A DNA stretch of 64,000 nucleotides, from contig NZ_QGDT01000009.1 of NCBI RefSeq assembly GCF_003149085.1, positions 124,001 to 188,000 on the forward strand, written 5' to 3'. Under the pieces are notes generated by a model, which had not been told where the DNA came from, did no database searches, and saw only the letters and a program-made list of their open reading frames with translations. This document shows positions 16,773-25,882 of the stretch, piece after piece. The number at the start of each line of letters is the position of its first letter. Position 1 is the stretch's first letter. The stretch is from Dyadobacter jejuensis (lineage in GTDB: Bacteria; Bacteroidota; Bacteroidia; Cytophagales; Spirosomataceae). The position numbers were made by a program, and so were the translations under genes.

Positions 16773-18577
16773 ACCAACCCACTTCCTCCCCCCACGCTTT
16801 TTTCGAAAAGACCGTATCCGAAGCCCAGCAAGCCGAGAAGGTTGCTCAAAAAAGAATCAATTTATTAGCCATCCTCCGGCTGGGATCATTTATTGGCCTG
16901 GTGCTCGGGGCTTGGCTGTGGTATCGAACCGGGCAAGTCGCCTATGGCGGCCTCTCCCTTGTATTGGCTGCGGCATTTCTGCTGCTCATGCGCCGGCAAC
17001 AGGTGGCCAAGAGAAAGCGCAGCTACCAACAAAATCTGCAACTTATCAATACAGATGAAATCAATCGTTTGAAATTTCAATTTACCCGTTCTGACAATGG
17101 ACTGGAGCATAAAATAACGGACCATCCCTATGCGGCAGACTTAGATATTTTTGGCGACTATTCCCTATTTAGACTGCTGAACCGTACCCGTACCAAAACG
17201 GGCAGTAAAAGATTGGCAGAGTGGCTGCGGCAACCTGCTCCTTTGGAGGAAATCCTGATGCGGCAGGAGGCCATTACCGAATTTGCCAAAAAACCAGAGT
17301 GGCGGCAACACTGGGAGGCCACAGCGTTGCTGTACCCCCAAGCGGGACAACATATTGGAGCCCTCAGAACCTGGGTTCAGCAGACTATGGAACCCGATCT
17401 GGCGGGCTCTCTACGATGGAGATTCTTCCCGGTACTCACATTTTTGGTAGGTGGCGCATTTTTGGCGGGATGGATACCTGTATGGCCCCTCCTATTGGCT
17501 ATTGGATGGCAGATGGTCATTTTGAAGCGCTATCAAGCGCTCTTAAAGGTTTTGGTGAACCAAACTACCGAGCTGGGCAAGACATTGATAGCCTATAGCG
17601 AGTTGCTCGAACAGGCCGAAAACAGTTCCTTTTCTTCTCGTTGGTGGCAACAGCGCCGTGCCGAGCTAAAGCAGGCTAGTCAAAGCCTCAACCAAGTGGG
17701 ACAAATATTCGACCGGCTCGATTTTCGAAACAATCCTTATTTTTCAATTTTTATTGGCATCCCTACGATGTGGGACCTGCACTGCCTGGCCGGCCTAGAG
17801 GACTGGAAACGGAAGTATAGGACGCCACTGGGCCAATGGCTGAACGTACTGGCCGACACCGAAGCCATTAACAGCCTGGCTGGGTTTTGCTATGCCAACC
17901 CCGGCTATGTTTTCCCTCAAGTGAGTTGGGGTACCGAATTGGAGATTAATGCCCAACAACTTGGCCACCCCCTCATTGCCAGAGAAAGCATCGTTTGTAA
18001 CGACTTTAGGATGTCGGGCAGGGGCAACACCATCCTCATTACTGGCTCCAATATGTCGGGGAAAAGCACTTTCTTGCGAACCTTAGGCATCAACTTGGTA
18101 CTCGCCCAAACGGGATCGGTGGTATGTGCCCATGCCCTAGCCTGCTCTCCAGTACGCGTTTTTAGCAGCATGCGCACGCAAGATTCTCTGGAAGAAAGCA
18201 CCTCTTCTTTCTATGCCGAACTGAAGCGTCTACGCCAACTATTAGAATATGCCGATGCCCCAGACCCCATACCGGTATTTTATCTGCTCGACGAAATCCT
18301 AAAGGGTACCAACTCCGCCGATAGACATAAGGGAGCCGAGGCGCTGATCAAACAGCTACATCACAAAAACGCCCTAGGGCTTGTCTCCACCCACGATCTT
18401 GAGCTAGGAGAATGGGGTAGTCAACGTGATTTTGTAGAAAATTTCCATTTCCGATCCGATGTAGCCGAGGGAAAGCTCGACTTCGATTATAAGCTACACC
18501 CGGGGATTTGTCGGAGTTTCAACGCTTCGGAGCTCATGCGGATGATGGGCATCAATATAGAAAGAGAGAAGCCATAA
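16769..18577 (+). CDS. Membrane-anchored MutS-family ATPase
   Basis: 602 residues. The C-terminal MutS ATPase domain is intact: Walker A ITGSNMSGKST (Lys432), the Walker B-like FYLLDEILKGTNS, and a VSTHDLEL segment. Ahead of it is a MutS lever/clamp-like helical region (YSLFRLLNRTRTKTGSKRLAEWLRQP). Unlike true MutS it lacks the mismatch-binding N-terminal domain and instead has hydrophobic helices at ~30-75 (LAILRLGSFIGLVLGAW) and ~212-250. This matches the MutS-related membrane proteins common in Bacteroidota, whose role in repair is unproven. ATGA overlap with the ABC exporter gene upstream. Confidence 0.88.
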   Translation: MNQPTSSPHAFFEKTVSEAQQAEKVAQKRINLLAILRLGSFIGLVLGAWLWYRTGQVAYGGLSLVLAAAFLLLMRRQQVAKRKRSYQQNLQLINTDEINRLKFQFTRSDNGLEHKITDHPYAADLDIFGDYSLFRLLNRTRTKTGSKRLAEWLRQPAPLEEILMRQEAITEFAKKPEWRQHWEATALLYPQAGQHIGALRTWVQQTMEPDLAGSLRWRFFPVLTFLVGGAFLAGWIPVWPLLLAIGWQMVILKRYQALLKVLVNQTTELGKTLIAYSELLEQAENSSFSSRWWQQRRAELKQASQSLNQVGQIFDRLDFRNNPYFSIFIGIPTMWDLHCLAGLEDWKRKYRTPLGQWLNVLADTEAINSLAGFCYANPGYVFPQVSWGTELEINAQQLGHPLIARESIVCNDFRMSGRGNTILITGSNMSGKSTFLRTLGINLVLAQTGSVVCAHALACSPVRVFSSMRTQDSLEESTSSFYAELKRLRQLLEYADAPDPIPVFYLLDEILKGTNSADRHKGAEALIKQLHHKNALGLVSTHDLELGEWGSQRDFVENFHFRSDVAEGKLDFDYKLHPGICRSFNASELMRMMGINIEREKP

Positions 18578-18746
18578 CCTACCCAAAAAACAATCCCTTT
18601 CTGTTCTTATCATCCCTTTTACGTAACTTTGTAGATTAATTTTACGTTGTACTAGGCAGCGGACATATTATACAAAAAAAAATCAGGAGAAATAAGTCTT
18701 GAAAAGTTCCTAAATAAGTAATTTAAACGTTCACACAGAAACCTAA

Positions 18747-20063
18747 ATGGAAGTATTAATAATGGCCGGACAGCTCATACTGGGCTTGTCCATCTTGGTA
18801 GGATTACATGAATGGGGGCATATGGCCGCAGCAAAAATGTTTGGCATGCGGGTAGAGAAGTATTTCATTGGGTTCCCCCCCAAAATATTTAGCTTCCAGA
18901 AAGGTGAGACAGAATACGGTATAGGCGCCATTCCTTTGGGAGGCTTCGTGAAAATATCAGGGATGATTGACGAGTCCATGGATACCGAAACCATGAATAA
19001 AGAGCCACAACCCTACGAATTCCGCAGCAAACCCGCTTGGCAGCGCCTGGTAGTGATGCTAGGTGGTATCATTGTCAATGTAGTGGTGGGGGTGTTTATC
19101 TTCATTGCCATAGCCTATAACCAAGGAGAAAAATTCCTTTCAGGAGAAGAGGTCAATAAATATGGAATTGTAGCGGGAGAGCTCGCTGAGGAAATAGGCC
19201 TTAAAACAGGCGACAAGATAGTCCGGGTCAATGGACAACCCTACCAAAACTTTAGTGACTTACTAAGTTCCGATGTTTTTCTGGGATCTTACAGCTCCTA
19301 TACCGTCGACAGAAATGGCCAGGAAATTGACATAGACATCCCTAACAACCTGATCGAAAAGCTTTCGGATCCAGAACAAAAGGGGAATTTTATTCGCCCT
19401 CTGGAGCCTTTTAAAATTGGAGAAGTAGTCGCCGGTTCTCCAGCCGCCAAAGCGGGATTAATGACCGACGATAAAGTCGTGGCCATCAATGGAACCAGCA
19501 TCACCTATTTTAACCAGATGCAGGATGTATTGCAAAACCTTAAAGGCAAGTCGGCTTCCCTAGCCGTACTTCGCAATGGCGAAACCAAAAACCTGAGCGT
19601 GGATGTGAACGAAGATGGTACCATTGGGTTCTATCCAGTGAGTTTGCTAAACTTTACGGTAGTAGACTATAGCCTCGGTGAGGCGATTTCGGTAGGTACT
19701 CAGGATGCCTTCGCCGTGGTGTTCAATAACATCAAAGGCTTCGGTAAGATATTTCGTGGGGAAGTGTCGGCATCGAAAGCCCTCAGCGGCCCTATCGGCA
19801 TTGCACGTATGTTTGGTGGGGTGTGGGACTGGAGCCGCTTTTGGTACCTTACAGGCCTGCTGTCGATGGTATTGGCCTTTATGAATGCGCTTCCAATACC
19901 GGCACTCGACGGTGGCCATGCCGTCATTTTGTCGTATGAGATTATTTCAGGACGCAAGCCTTCCGATAAATTCCTAGAGAATGCCCAAAAAGTGGGCATG
20001 GTACTTTTGTTAGGACTGATGGCCTTCGCCATCTTCAATGATGTGTGGAAAGCAGTATTTTAA
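18747..20063 (+). CDS. rseP: RseP/RIP metalloprotease (site-2 protease)
   Basis: 438 residues. Zinc motif HEWGH at His21-Glu22-His25 in the first membrane helix, a PDZ region in the middle (VAGSPAAKAGLMTDDKVVAINGTSI), and the second zinc-ligand motif NALPIPALDGGH with Asp388 near the C-terminal helices. The family cleaves membrane-bound anti-sigma factors and signal-peptide remnants within the inner membrane. A possible -7 element TAACTTTG lies at 18624-18631, leaving a ~110-nt leader. The DUF6702 gene follows 1 bp after the stop, so both are co-expressed. Confidence 0.95.
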   Translation: MEVLIMAGQLILGLSILVGLHEWGHMAAAKMFGMRVEKYFIGFPPKIFSFQKGETEYGIGAIPLGGFVKISGMIDESMDTETMNKEPQPYEFRSKPAWQRLVVMLGGIIVNVVVGVFIFIAIAYNQGEKFLSGEEVNKYGIVAGELAEEIGLKTGDKIVRVNGQPYQNFSDLLSSDVFLGSYSSYTVDRNGQEIDIDIPNNLIEKLSDPEQKGNFIRPLEPFKIGEVVAGSPAAKAGLMTDDKVVAINGTSITYFNQMQDVLQNLKGKSASLAVLRNGETKNLSVDVNEDGTIGFYPVSLLNFTVVDYSLGEAISVGTQDAFAVVFNNIKGFGKIFRGEVSASKALSGPIGIARMFGGVWDWSRFWYLTGLLSMVLAFMNALPIPALDGGHAVILSYEIISGRKPSDKFLENAQKVGMVLLLGLMAFAIFNDVWKAVF

Positions 20064-20064
20064 G

Positions 20065-20625
20065 ATGCTCAATATTAAAGCCGGGAATTCCCTTATCAAT
20101 ATAGCTTCCCTAGCCCCTTTCGGGACCATTACGCAATGGTCCCGAAAAGGAGTATTTCTTCTATTGGTGTTGGTTACTTGTACGGCAAGTTCCCTGCATG
20201 AGTACCATGTAAGCGTTACCCAGATCCACCAAAACAAGTCAGGAAAAACTTTGGAAGTGAGTATCCGGGTCTTTACCGACGACTTGGAGCGTGCGCTTTC
20301 GGAGAATAATGGCAAACGACGATTTGTCATTAACGACAAAGACCAAAACGACGCTTTTATAAAACGGTATATTGCAGAGCACTTTAAGTTAGTCAATTCC
20401 AAAAACGAGCCCCTACAACTGAGCTATCTGGGTAAAGAGGCCGAAGCCGACGCTACTTGGATCTATCTGGAAACTGGTGTTAATACGCCTGTAGAAGGCC
20501 TTTTGCTCACCAACAGCATCCTTACTGACATTTTTGACGACCAGGTAAATATGACCAACCTTAAAATTGGTTCCTCAAAAAAAACCTACTTATTTAAGAA
20601 AGGAAAGACCAAACAGCCTCTGTAG
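20065..20625 (+). CDS. DUF6702 family exported protein
   Basis: The ATG at 20065 (MLNIKAGNS) lies one base after the stop of rseP and is preferred to an upstream Met at 20038 that would overlap rseP. A hydrophobic segment (GVFLLLVLVTCTASS) serves as signal. The mature protein (HEYHVSVTQIHQNKSGKTLEVSIRVFTDDLERAL...) matches DUF6702, a family with beta-sandwich character and no known function, often found beside rseP or metallopeptidase genes in Bacteroidota. No catalytic motif is seen. Confidence 0.8.
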   Translation: MLNIKAGNSLINIASLAPFGTITQWSRKGVFLLLVLVTCTASSLHEYHVSVTQIHQNKSGKTLEVSIRVFTDDLERALSENNGKRRFVINDKDQNDAFIKRYIAEHFKLVNSKNEPLQLSYLGKEAEADATWIYLETGVNTPVEGLLLTNSILTDIFDDQVNMTNLKIGSSKKTYLFKKGKTKQPL

Positions 20626-20659
20626 GCTCCCTGGTGGTTGCCTTGCTGCCACTGTTTCC

Positions 20660-20693
20660 TTTGGCATGGCTATTTTGTATTGTTTTACCTTTC
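20660..20693 (+). promoter_or_regulatory. Probable lon promoter
   Basis: TTTG at 20660-20663, 22-nt spacer, TACCTTTC at 20686-20693: seven of eight -7 positions if the last base is allowed to differ from TAnnTTTG. It lies 30 nt ahead of the first candidate start codon of lon. Confidence 0.45.
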
Positions 20694-20723
20694 TTTTGAT
20701 ATTCATTATTTATATATTGGGAC

Positions 20724-23273
20724 ATGATTATCTGTCACAATGACAGAACGCCTATGAAATTTGAACCTTCTGACTTATACAGTCGACTGCTTGTATCGGA
20801 CGATGACATTGATAGCCTTGAAATAGTGCCTTTGGGAGGACCAGATGGGGCCGAGGAACCATTGGAATTGCCTAGTGAACTGGCCATTTTACCTATCCGA
20901 CAAACGGTACTATTCCCTGGAATGGTAATACCCGTAACGGTGGTGCGTCAGAAAGCCATTCGTCTGGTAAAAAAAATATACCGAAATTCGGATATCAATT
21001 TGCGCATCTTAGGGGCCGTTACCCAAGCCAAACCCAATAAAGAGGACCCCTCTGCGGAGGATCTTTATAACGTAGGGACGGTAGCCCAGATCTTAAAGAT
21101 GATCACCCTTCCTGACGGCAACGTCACCATCATCGTTCAGGGTCGTCAACGCTTCGAAATTAAATCCATCGTCAGCGAAGATCCCTATATCACTGCGGCC
21201 GTGCAGGCTATTGAGGACGTTTTTGGGAGTGCTTCCAAAAAGGAATCTAAGGCCTTGTTGCAGTCCTTACGAGATGGAGCACATAAGATCATGAAGCTTA
21301 ACCCGGAGATCCCTCAAGAGGCCCGGATCGCTTTGGACAATATTGAAAGTCCCATTTTCTTGATTCATTTCCTTTCCTCGAACATCAACGTAGACGTTAC
21401 CGACAAGCAAAAGTTGCTCGAGGAGCGCAACGGTCATAAGCAAGCCAATCTGCTGCTACAGTACATGATGCGCGACATCGAAATGCTGGAACTAAAGCGG
21501 GAAATACAGTCCAAAGCTAGCTCTGATATCGATCAGCAGCAAAGAGACTATTTCCTACGCCAGCAGATCAAGGTGCTACACGATGAGTTAGGAATGGACA
21601 GTCCTGAGCGCGATTTGGACGAGCTTAGGCTCAAGGCTTCTCTTAAAAGCTGGACCCCCGCTATCCAAGCGCATTTCGACAAGGAACTCTCCAAGTTGCA
21701 GCGCATTAACCCCATGGCTCCAGAGTACCCCGTTACGATGAACTATCTAGAAACGATGGTAGATCTACCCTGGGGGGAATATTCGAAAGACAATTTCGAC
21801 CTGAACCGTGCTCAAAAGGTGCTTGATACCGATCATTTCGGTTTAGAGAAGGTGAAGGAAAGGATCATCGAATACCTGGCGGTATTAAAGCTTAAAGGGA
21901 ACCTGAAGGCTCCTATTCTCTGCCTCTATGGCCCTCCTGGGGTGGGTAAAACCTCCCTGGGCAAGTCGGTAGCCAAGGCATTGAACCGCCAATATATCCG
22001 TATGGCCCTAGGTGGGGTGCACGACGAAGCCGAAATCCGTGGCCACCGGAAGACCTATATTGGAGCCATGCCCGGCAAAATCATCCAGAACATCAAAAAA
22101 GCGGGAACTGCTAACCCTGTTTTTATCCTCGATGAAATCGACAAAGTTAGTTCCGATTTCCGTGGTGACCCCTCCTCGGCCCTGTTAGAAGTATTGGATC
22201 CCGAACAAAACGCTTCCTTTACCGATAACTACCTAGAGGTAGAATATGACCTGTCGCAGGTACTATTTATCGCCACAGCCAACTCATTGGAGACGATCCA
22301 TCCCGCCCTCCGCGACCGGATGGAGATCATCGAAATGACGGGGTATACCATCGAAGAAAAATTACAGATCGCAAAAAAATACCTCGTTCCCAAACAACGC
22401 AAGGACCACGGCCTTAAAGCCACCGATATCCGTATCGACGATGCCGCCTTGCTCAAAATTATAGAAGGATATACCCGCGAGTCTGGAGTTCGTAACCTCG
22501 AACAAAAGGTAGGTACCGTGGTACGCAAGATTGCAAAATCGGTGGCTATGGAAGAGGACTACGTAAAAAGCGTGAAGGCCGACCATATAGAAAAGCACCT
22601 CGGAGCCGAAATATTTGACAAGGACCTTTACCAGGATAACGACTTCGCTGGAGTGGTTACTGGGCTAGCCTGGACGTCGGTAGGTGGAGAAATCCTCTTT
22701 ATAGAGACGAGCCTTAGCAGGGGTAAAGGTAACCTGACCCTCTCCGGGCAACTTGGGGATGTAATGAAGGAATCGGCCGTAGCCGCCTTATCCTACCTCA
22801 AAGCCAACGCCGACCGACTAGGCATCGACTATAGGGTGTTTAATCATTACGACCTCCATGTCCATGTACCCGCCGGAGCGGTTCCAAAAGACGGCCCGTC
22901 TGCAGGAGTTACCATGGCTACTTCTATGGCTTCGATTTTCACCCAACGAAAAGTGAAGCCCTATATAGCCATGACGGGCGAAATAACCCTGAGGGGAAAA
23001 GTATTACCCGTAGGTGGTGTAAAAGAAAAAATCCTGGCAGCTCGACGCGCAGGGGTCAAGGAAATCATCCTATGTGTTAAAAACCGCAAGGACGTCGAAG
23101 AGGTCCCTGCCAACTACATTAAGGACCTAAGCTTCCATTATGTAGACCAAGTAGATGAGGTTTTGAAAATTGCCTTACTTCCAGAAAAAGTAAAGAATGC
23201 CATGACATTCGTCTTCCCTGCCGAAAAGAAAGATACCGAGCAGGAAGACCCCATGAAAGTGGTCACTGTATAA
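20724..23273 (+). CDS. lon: Lon ATP-dependent serine protease
   Basis: 849 residues from ATG 20724; the internal ATG at 20754 (MKFEPSDLYSRLL) is a credible alternative. Order of domains: N-terminal substrate-binding LON domain (LAILPIRQTVLFPGMVIPVTV), AAA+ module with Walker A GPPGVGKT (Lys409) and Walker B VFILDEIDK, and the protease domain with catalytic Ser726 (KDGPSAGVTM) and Lys769 (GGVKEK). It degrades misfolded and regulatory proteins in the cytoplasm. It is a single gene, followed by a terminator-like hairpin. Length and motifs are typical. Confidence 0.97.
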   Translation: MIICHNDRTPMKFEPSDLYSRLLVSDDDIDSLEIVPLGGPDGAEEPLELPSELAILPIRQTVLFPGMVIPVTVVRQKAIRLVKKIYRNSDINLRILGAVTQAKPNKEDPSAEDLYNVGTVAQILKMITLPDGNVTIIVQGRQRFEIKSIVSEDPYITAAVQAIEDVFGSASKKESKALLQSLRDGAHKIMKLNPEIPQEARIALDNIESPIFLIHFLSSNINVDVTDKQKLLEERNGHKQANLLLQYMMRDIEMLELKREIQSKASSDIDQQQRDYFLRQQIKVLHDELGMDSPERDLDELRLKASLKSWTPAIQAHFDKELSKLQRINPMAPEYPVTMNYLETMVDLPWGEYSKDNFDLNRAQKVLDTDHFGLEKVKERIIEYLAVLKLKGNLKAPILCLYGPPGVGKTSLGKSVAKALNRQYIRMALGGVHDEAEIRGHRKTYIGAMPGKIIQNIKKAGTANPVFILDEIDKVSSDFRGDPSSALLEVLDPEQNASFTDNYLEVEYDLSQVLFIATANSLETIHPALRDRMEIIEMTGYTIEEKLQIAKKYLVPKQRKDHGLKATDIRIDDAALLKIIEGYTRESGVRNLEQKVGTVVRKIAKSVAMEEDYVKSVKADHIEKHLGAEIFDKDLYQDNDFAGVVTGLAWTSVGGEILFIETSLSRGKGNLTLSGQLGDVMKESAVAALSYLKANADRLGIDYRVFNHYDLHVHVPAGAVPKDGPSAGVTMATSMASIFTQRKVKPYIAMTGEITLRGKVLPVGGVKEKILAARRAGVKEIILCVKNRKDVEEVPANYIKDLSFHYVDQVDEVLKIALLPEKVKNAMTFVFPAEKKDTEQEDPMKVVTV

Positions 23274-23288
23274 AAAAAATCCTTCTAG

Positions 23289-23319
23289 CGACCGTCTCCT
23301 TTTAATAGTGGGACGGTCG
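23289..23319 (+). terminator. Putative terminator downstream of lon
   Basis: CGACCGTC (23289-23296) pairs with GACGGTCG (23312-23319); a short TTGGGTTTT follows. GC-rich stem but imperfect U-tract. Confidence 0.6.
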
Positions 23320-23384
23320 TTGGGTTTTAGGGGTTCCCATCGATTTGTTGCGTCCTAATAGACAGAACAGAAACATACGAATCG

Positions 23385-24872
23385 ATGTCGCGAGCAACTT
23401 TATCTCCCCAATTACTTGACCAGCAGCCAGACCTGCTGCCCAACCATGCGCAACTACTGGCCTTGCCCGAGAAAATCATACAATTCGGTACCGGCGTACT
23501 GCTTCGTGGCCTACCCGATTATTTCGTAAATAAGGCCAACCAACAAGGCGTATTCAATGGCCGCGTGGTGGTGGTAAAATCGACTTCAGGAGGTGGTACC
23601 GATGCCTTCTTAGATCAGTCGAGCATATTTTCGCATACCATCAGAGGAATCGATAATGGGAAAGAGGTGGATCATACCCTGATCAACACAGCCATAAGCC
23701 GGACCCTGAATGCCCATCAGGATTGGGAAGAGATACTGCAATGTGCCTCCAACCCCAGCATGCAAATCGTATTGTCGAATACCACCGAGGTGGGGATACA
23801 ATTTGCCGACGACGATCTTAAGGCAAGCCCACCGGTGAGCTTTCCTGGGAAGCTTACTGCCTTCTTATTGGCCCGGTACGAAGCCTTCGACGGCTCCGAA
23901 GAATCGGGGATGGTGATTGTACCCACGGAGCTCATTATAGGCAATGGAGATAAACTCAAGGCGATAGTGCTTCAACAAGCCACAACGCATCAACTAGATA
24001 AAGGCTTTATACGGTGGATCGAAGAGAGCAACCATTTTTGCAACTCCCTCGTCGACCGTATCGTACCAGGAAAACCCGACGCAGCCACTATTGAGGAACT
24101 TGCCGAAAAAAATGGCTACGACGATCAGCTCCTCATCGTATCGGAAGTGTATAGTCTTTGGGCCATTCAAGCCCAGAGCCCCGTTGTGGCTGAAGTTCTC
24201 TCCTTTGCCCAAACCGACCCAGGAGTGGTCATTGCGGCCGATATCGACCTTTTTAGAGAGCTAAAATTACGGCTATTGAATGGAACGCATACGCTGGCCT
24301 CGGGCTGGTGCTACCTCAACGGCCAAAACACGGTACGAGAATGTATGGAAAGCGAAGAGGCTTCCTCCTTCATTTCGGAAGTAATGCTTCAGGAATTATC
24401 TCCGGCCATTCCTTTCCCAGTAGAGCAATCCGTAGCCCTAGAATTTGGCAACCAGGTACTCGATCGGTTCAGGAATCCTTTTATCCGTCATAAGCTCATC
24501 GACATCACGGTGCAATATACCGCCAAAATGAAAATGCGCAACGTCCCTACTTTATTGAATCATTACCGTAAAAGCTCCGAAGTTCCACAACGTATTGCCA
24601 GTGGATTTGCCGCCTTTCTACAATTTATGAAGCCCGTAAAGGAGCAAGATGGCCAGTATTTTGGGGAAAGAAATGGGGAGCAGTATCCCATTCGCTGTGA
24701 CGCTGCCGCCTACTTCAACCAAAAATGGGAAGCGGCCCAGTCAGCAGAATCCCTGGTGGAGGCTGTCCTGAGCGATGAAGGGCTGTGGGGCACCGACCTT
24801 ACCACCCTGCCCGGATTTGCCGACTCCGTAAAAACTAGCCTGGCCAAATACCAGATCACTAGCCAAGCATAA
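23385..24872 (+). CDS. uxaB: Tagaturonate reductase (altronate oxidoreductase)
   Basis: 495 residues of the mannitol-dehydrogenase-like family. The N-terminal NAD-binding region carries the UxaB-type phrase EKIIQFGTGVLLRGLPDYFV, and the C-terminal domain has GTHTLASGWCYLNG and NPFIRHKLIDITVQYTAKMKMR, the helical catalytic region with the conserved Lys. It interconverts D-tagaturonate and D-altronate with NADH, a step in galacturonate (pectin) breakdown. No other pectin gene (UxaA, UxaC, KdgK) is next to it in the window, so it is an isolated gene of the pathway. It ends in a strong bidirectional terminator. Confidence 0.9.
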   Translation: MSRATLSPQLLDQQPDLLPNHAQLLALPEKIIQFGTGVLLRGLPDYFVNKANQQGVFNGRVVVVKSTSGGGTDAFLDQSSIFSHTIRGIDNGKEVDHTLINTAISRTLNAHQDWEEILQCASNPSMQIVLSNTTEVGIQFADDDLKASPPVSFPGKLTAFLLARYEAFDGSEESGMVIVPTELIIGNGDKLKAIVLQQATTHQLDKGFIRWIEESNHFCNSLVDRIVPGKPDAATIEELAEKNGYDDQLLIVSEVYSLWAIQAQSPVVAEVLSFAQTDPGVVIAADIDLFRELKLRLLNGTHTLASGWCYLNGQNTVRECMESEEASSFISEVMLQELSPAIPFPVEQSVALEFGNQVLDRFRNPFIRHKLIDITVQYTAKMKMRNVPTLLNHYRKSSEVPQRIASGFAAFLQFMKPVKEQDGQYFGERNGEQYPIRCDAAAYFNQKWEAAQSAESLVEAVLSDEGLWGTDLTTLPGFADSVKTSLAKYQITSQA

Positions 24873-24875
24873 AGC

Positions 24876-24913
24876 AAAAAGGGATGAAGTGCCAAAACGC
24901 TTCATCCCTTTTT
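24876..24913. terminator. Bidirectional terminator between uxaB and the DUF4249 gene
   Basis: A perfect 14-bp stem (AAAAAGGGATGAAG, 24876-24889, with its complement at 24900-24913), 10-nt loop and T/A runs on both sides. It serves the convergent genes on both strands. Confidence 0.9.
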
Positions 24914-24937
24914 AACTTAATAATAGCTAAGTAGCGC

Positions 24938-25858
24938 TTATTCCTCTGGACGGGCCTTGCTCGGATCGATCACCGTTTCTTTTCGGCTCACAGCCGAAGC
25001 TCCAAAAAACCCTAAAGCTTTCGGTCCATTTGGGTTGCTGTTAACAACATTACTAAAAATATTTTGGACAGGCGTAGCAAATAATCCCCCGTTGGAAGCT
25101 TGCTGCTGTACCTGCTTCAGAAACTCAAAAGCCTCATTGGTGATGCTATGCAGCTCCACCCCTACCGAATTCCCAGCCGAGTAAAGAGAATCGGTCGTGA
25201 TCGACTGACGTAACGGCAATATAAAAATAAGTCCGTCGGAGGGGGCACCGGCATTAAAGGCCGCATCGTAAGCAATAGATATGTTGGAGGGCCTGTCGAC
25301 CCGTGCCTGTCCATCCACTACCGGCTTGATCCAATAATTATCCCCTTCCCCCACAAAGTCGCGGGCATAGAATTGGGCAATATACCCTTCCTTAGGGCCA
25401 TTGTCGGGATCAATGGGCAAGGTCTCCTTCTGGTATACGACCGAATCGACCTGCGGTACCCGCCTAATCTCCGTGTCGGCCGTATAAACTTCTCCATCCG
25501 TTGTTATGGTCAGTAGGTAGGTACGGCCAATACGACCTAAGGTGTCCTGAGCGGTCCCCCATTCATAAATACCATCTTGATCGACATCCAAAAACTCATA
25601 GACGTTTCCCTCATTATCTTCGACCAGTACCGAGGCATTGGTAACAGGCGTAGCGGGGCCATTGTTAAAATAGGGAGCCGACAAGCTGAGACTAATCTGC
25701 TGCACTCCGGGCTGATTGGTTATCCAACCATCCACAACCAATTGACTTGGCCCACTATCCACATTCAGATCGATAATATCTTCGCAACCGGTCAATAGCA
25801 GCATAGCCGGTGCAACTACCAAGCTTATTCTTTTTAAAATATTCATATAGCGTTTCAT
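24938..25858 (-). CDS. DUF4249 domain lipoprotein, partner of a TonB-dependent receptor
   Basis: 306 residues with a lipoprotein signal (ISLVVAPAMLLLTGC; Cys25 lipidated, followed by EDIIDL, typical of DUF4249). The repeated beta-strand phrases LVVDGWITNQPGVQQISLSLSAPYFN and TYLLTITTDGEVYTADTEIRRVPQVDSV are diagnostic. DUF4249 proteins are almost always encoded directly behind a TonB receptor, as here (24-bp gap), and probably form its surface-exposed accessory, as SusD does for SusC. The ligand is unknown. Confidence 0.88.
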   Translation of the reverse strand: MKRYMNILKRISLVVAPAMLLLTGCEDIIDLNVDSGPSQLVVDGWITNQPGVQQISLSLSAPYFNNGPATPVTNASVLVEDNEGNVYEFLDVDQDGIYEWGTAQDTLGRIGRTYLLTITTDGEVYTADTEIRRVPQVDSVVYQKETLPIDPDNGPKEGYIAQFYARDFVGEGDNYWIKPVVDGQARVDRPSNISIAYDAAFNAGAPSDGLIFILPLRQSITTDSLYSAGNSVGVELHSITNEAFEFLKQVQQQASNGGLFATPVQNIFSNVVNSNPNGPKALGFFGASAVSRKETVIDPSKARPEE

Positions 25859-25882
25859 AAAGGAATGTCTACTAGTAGGAGA

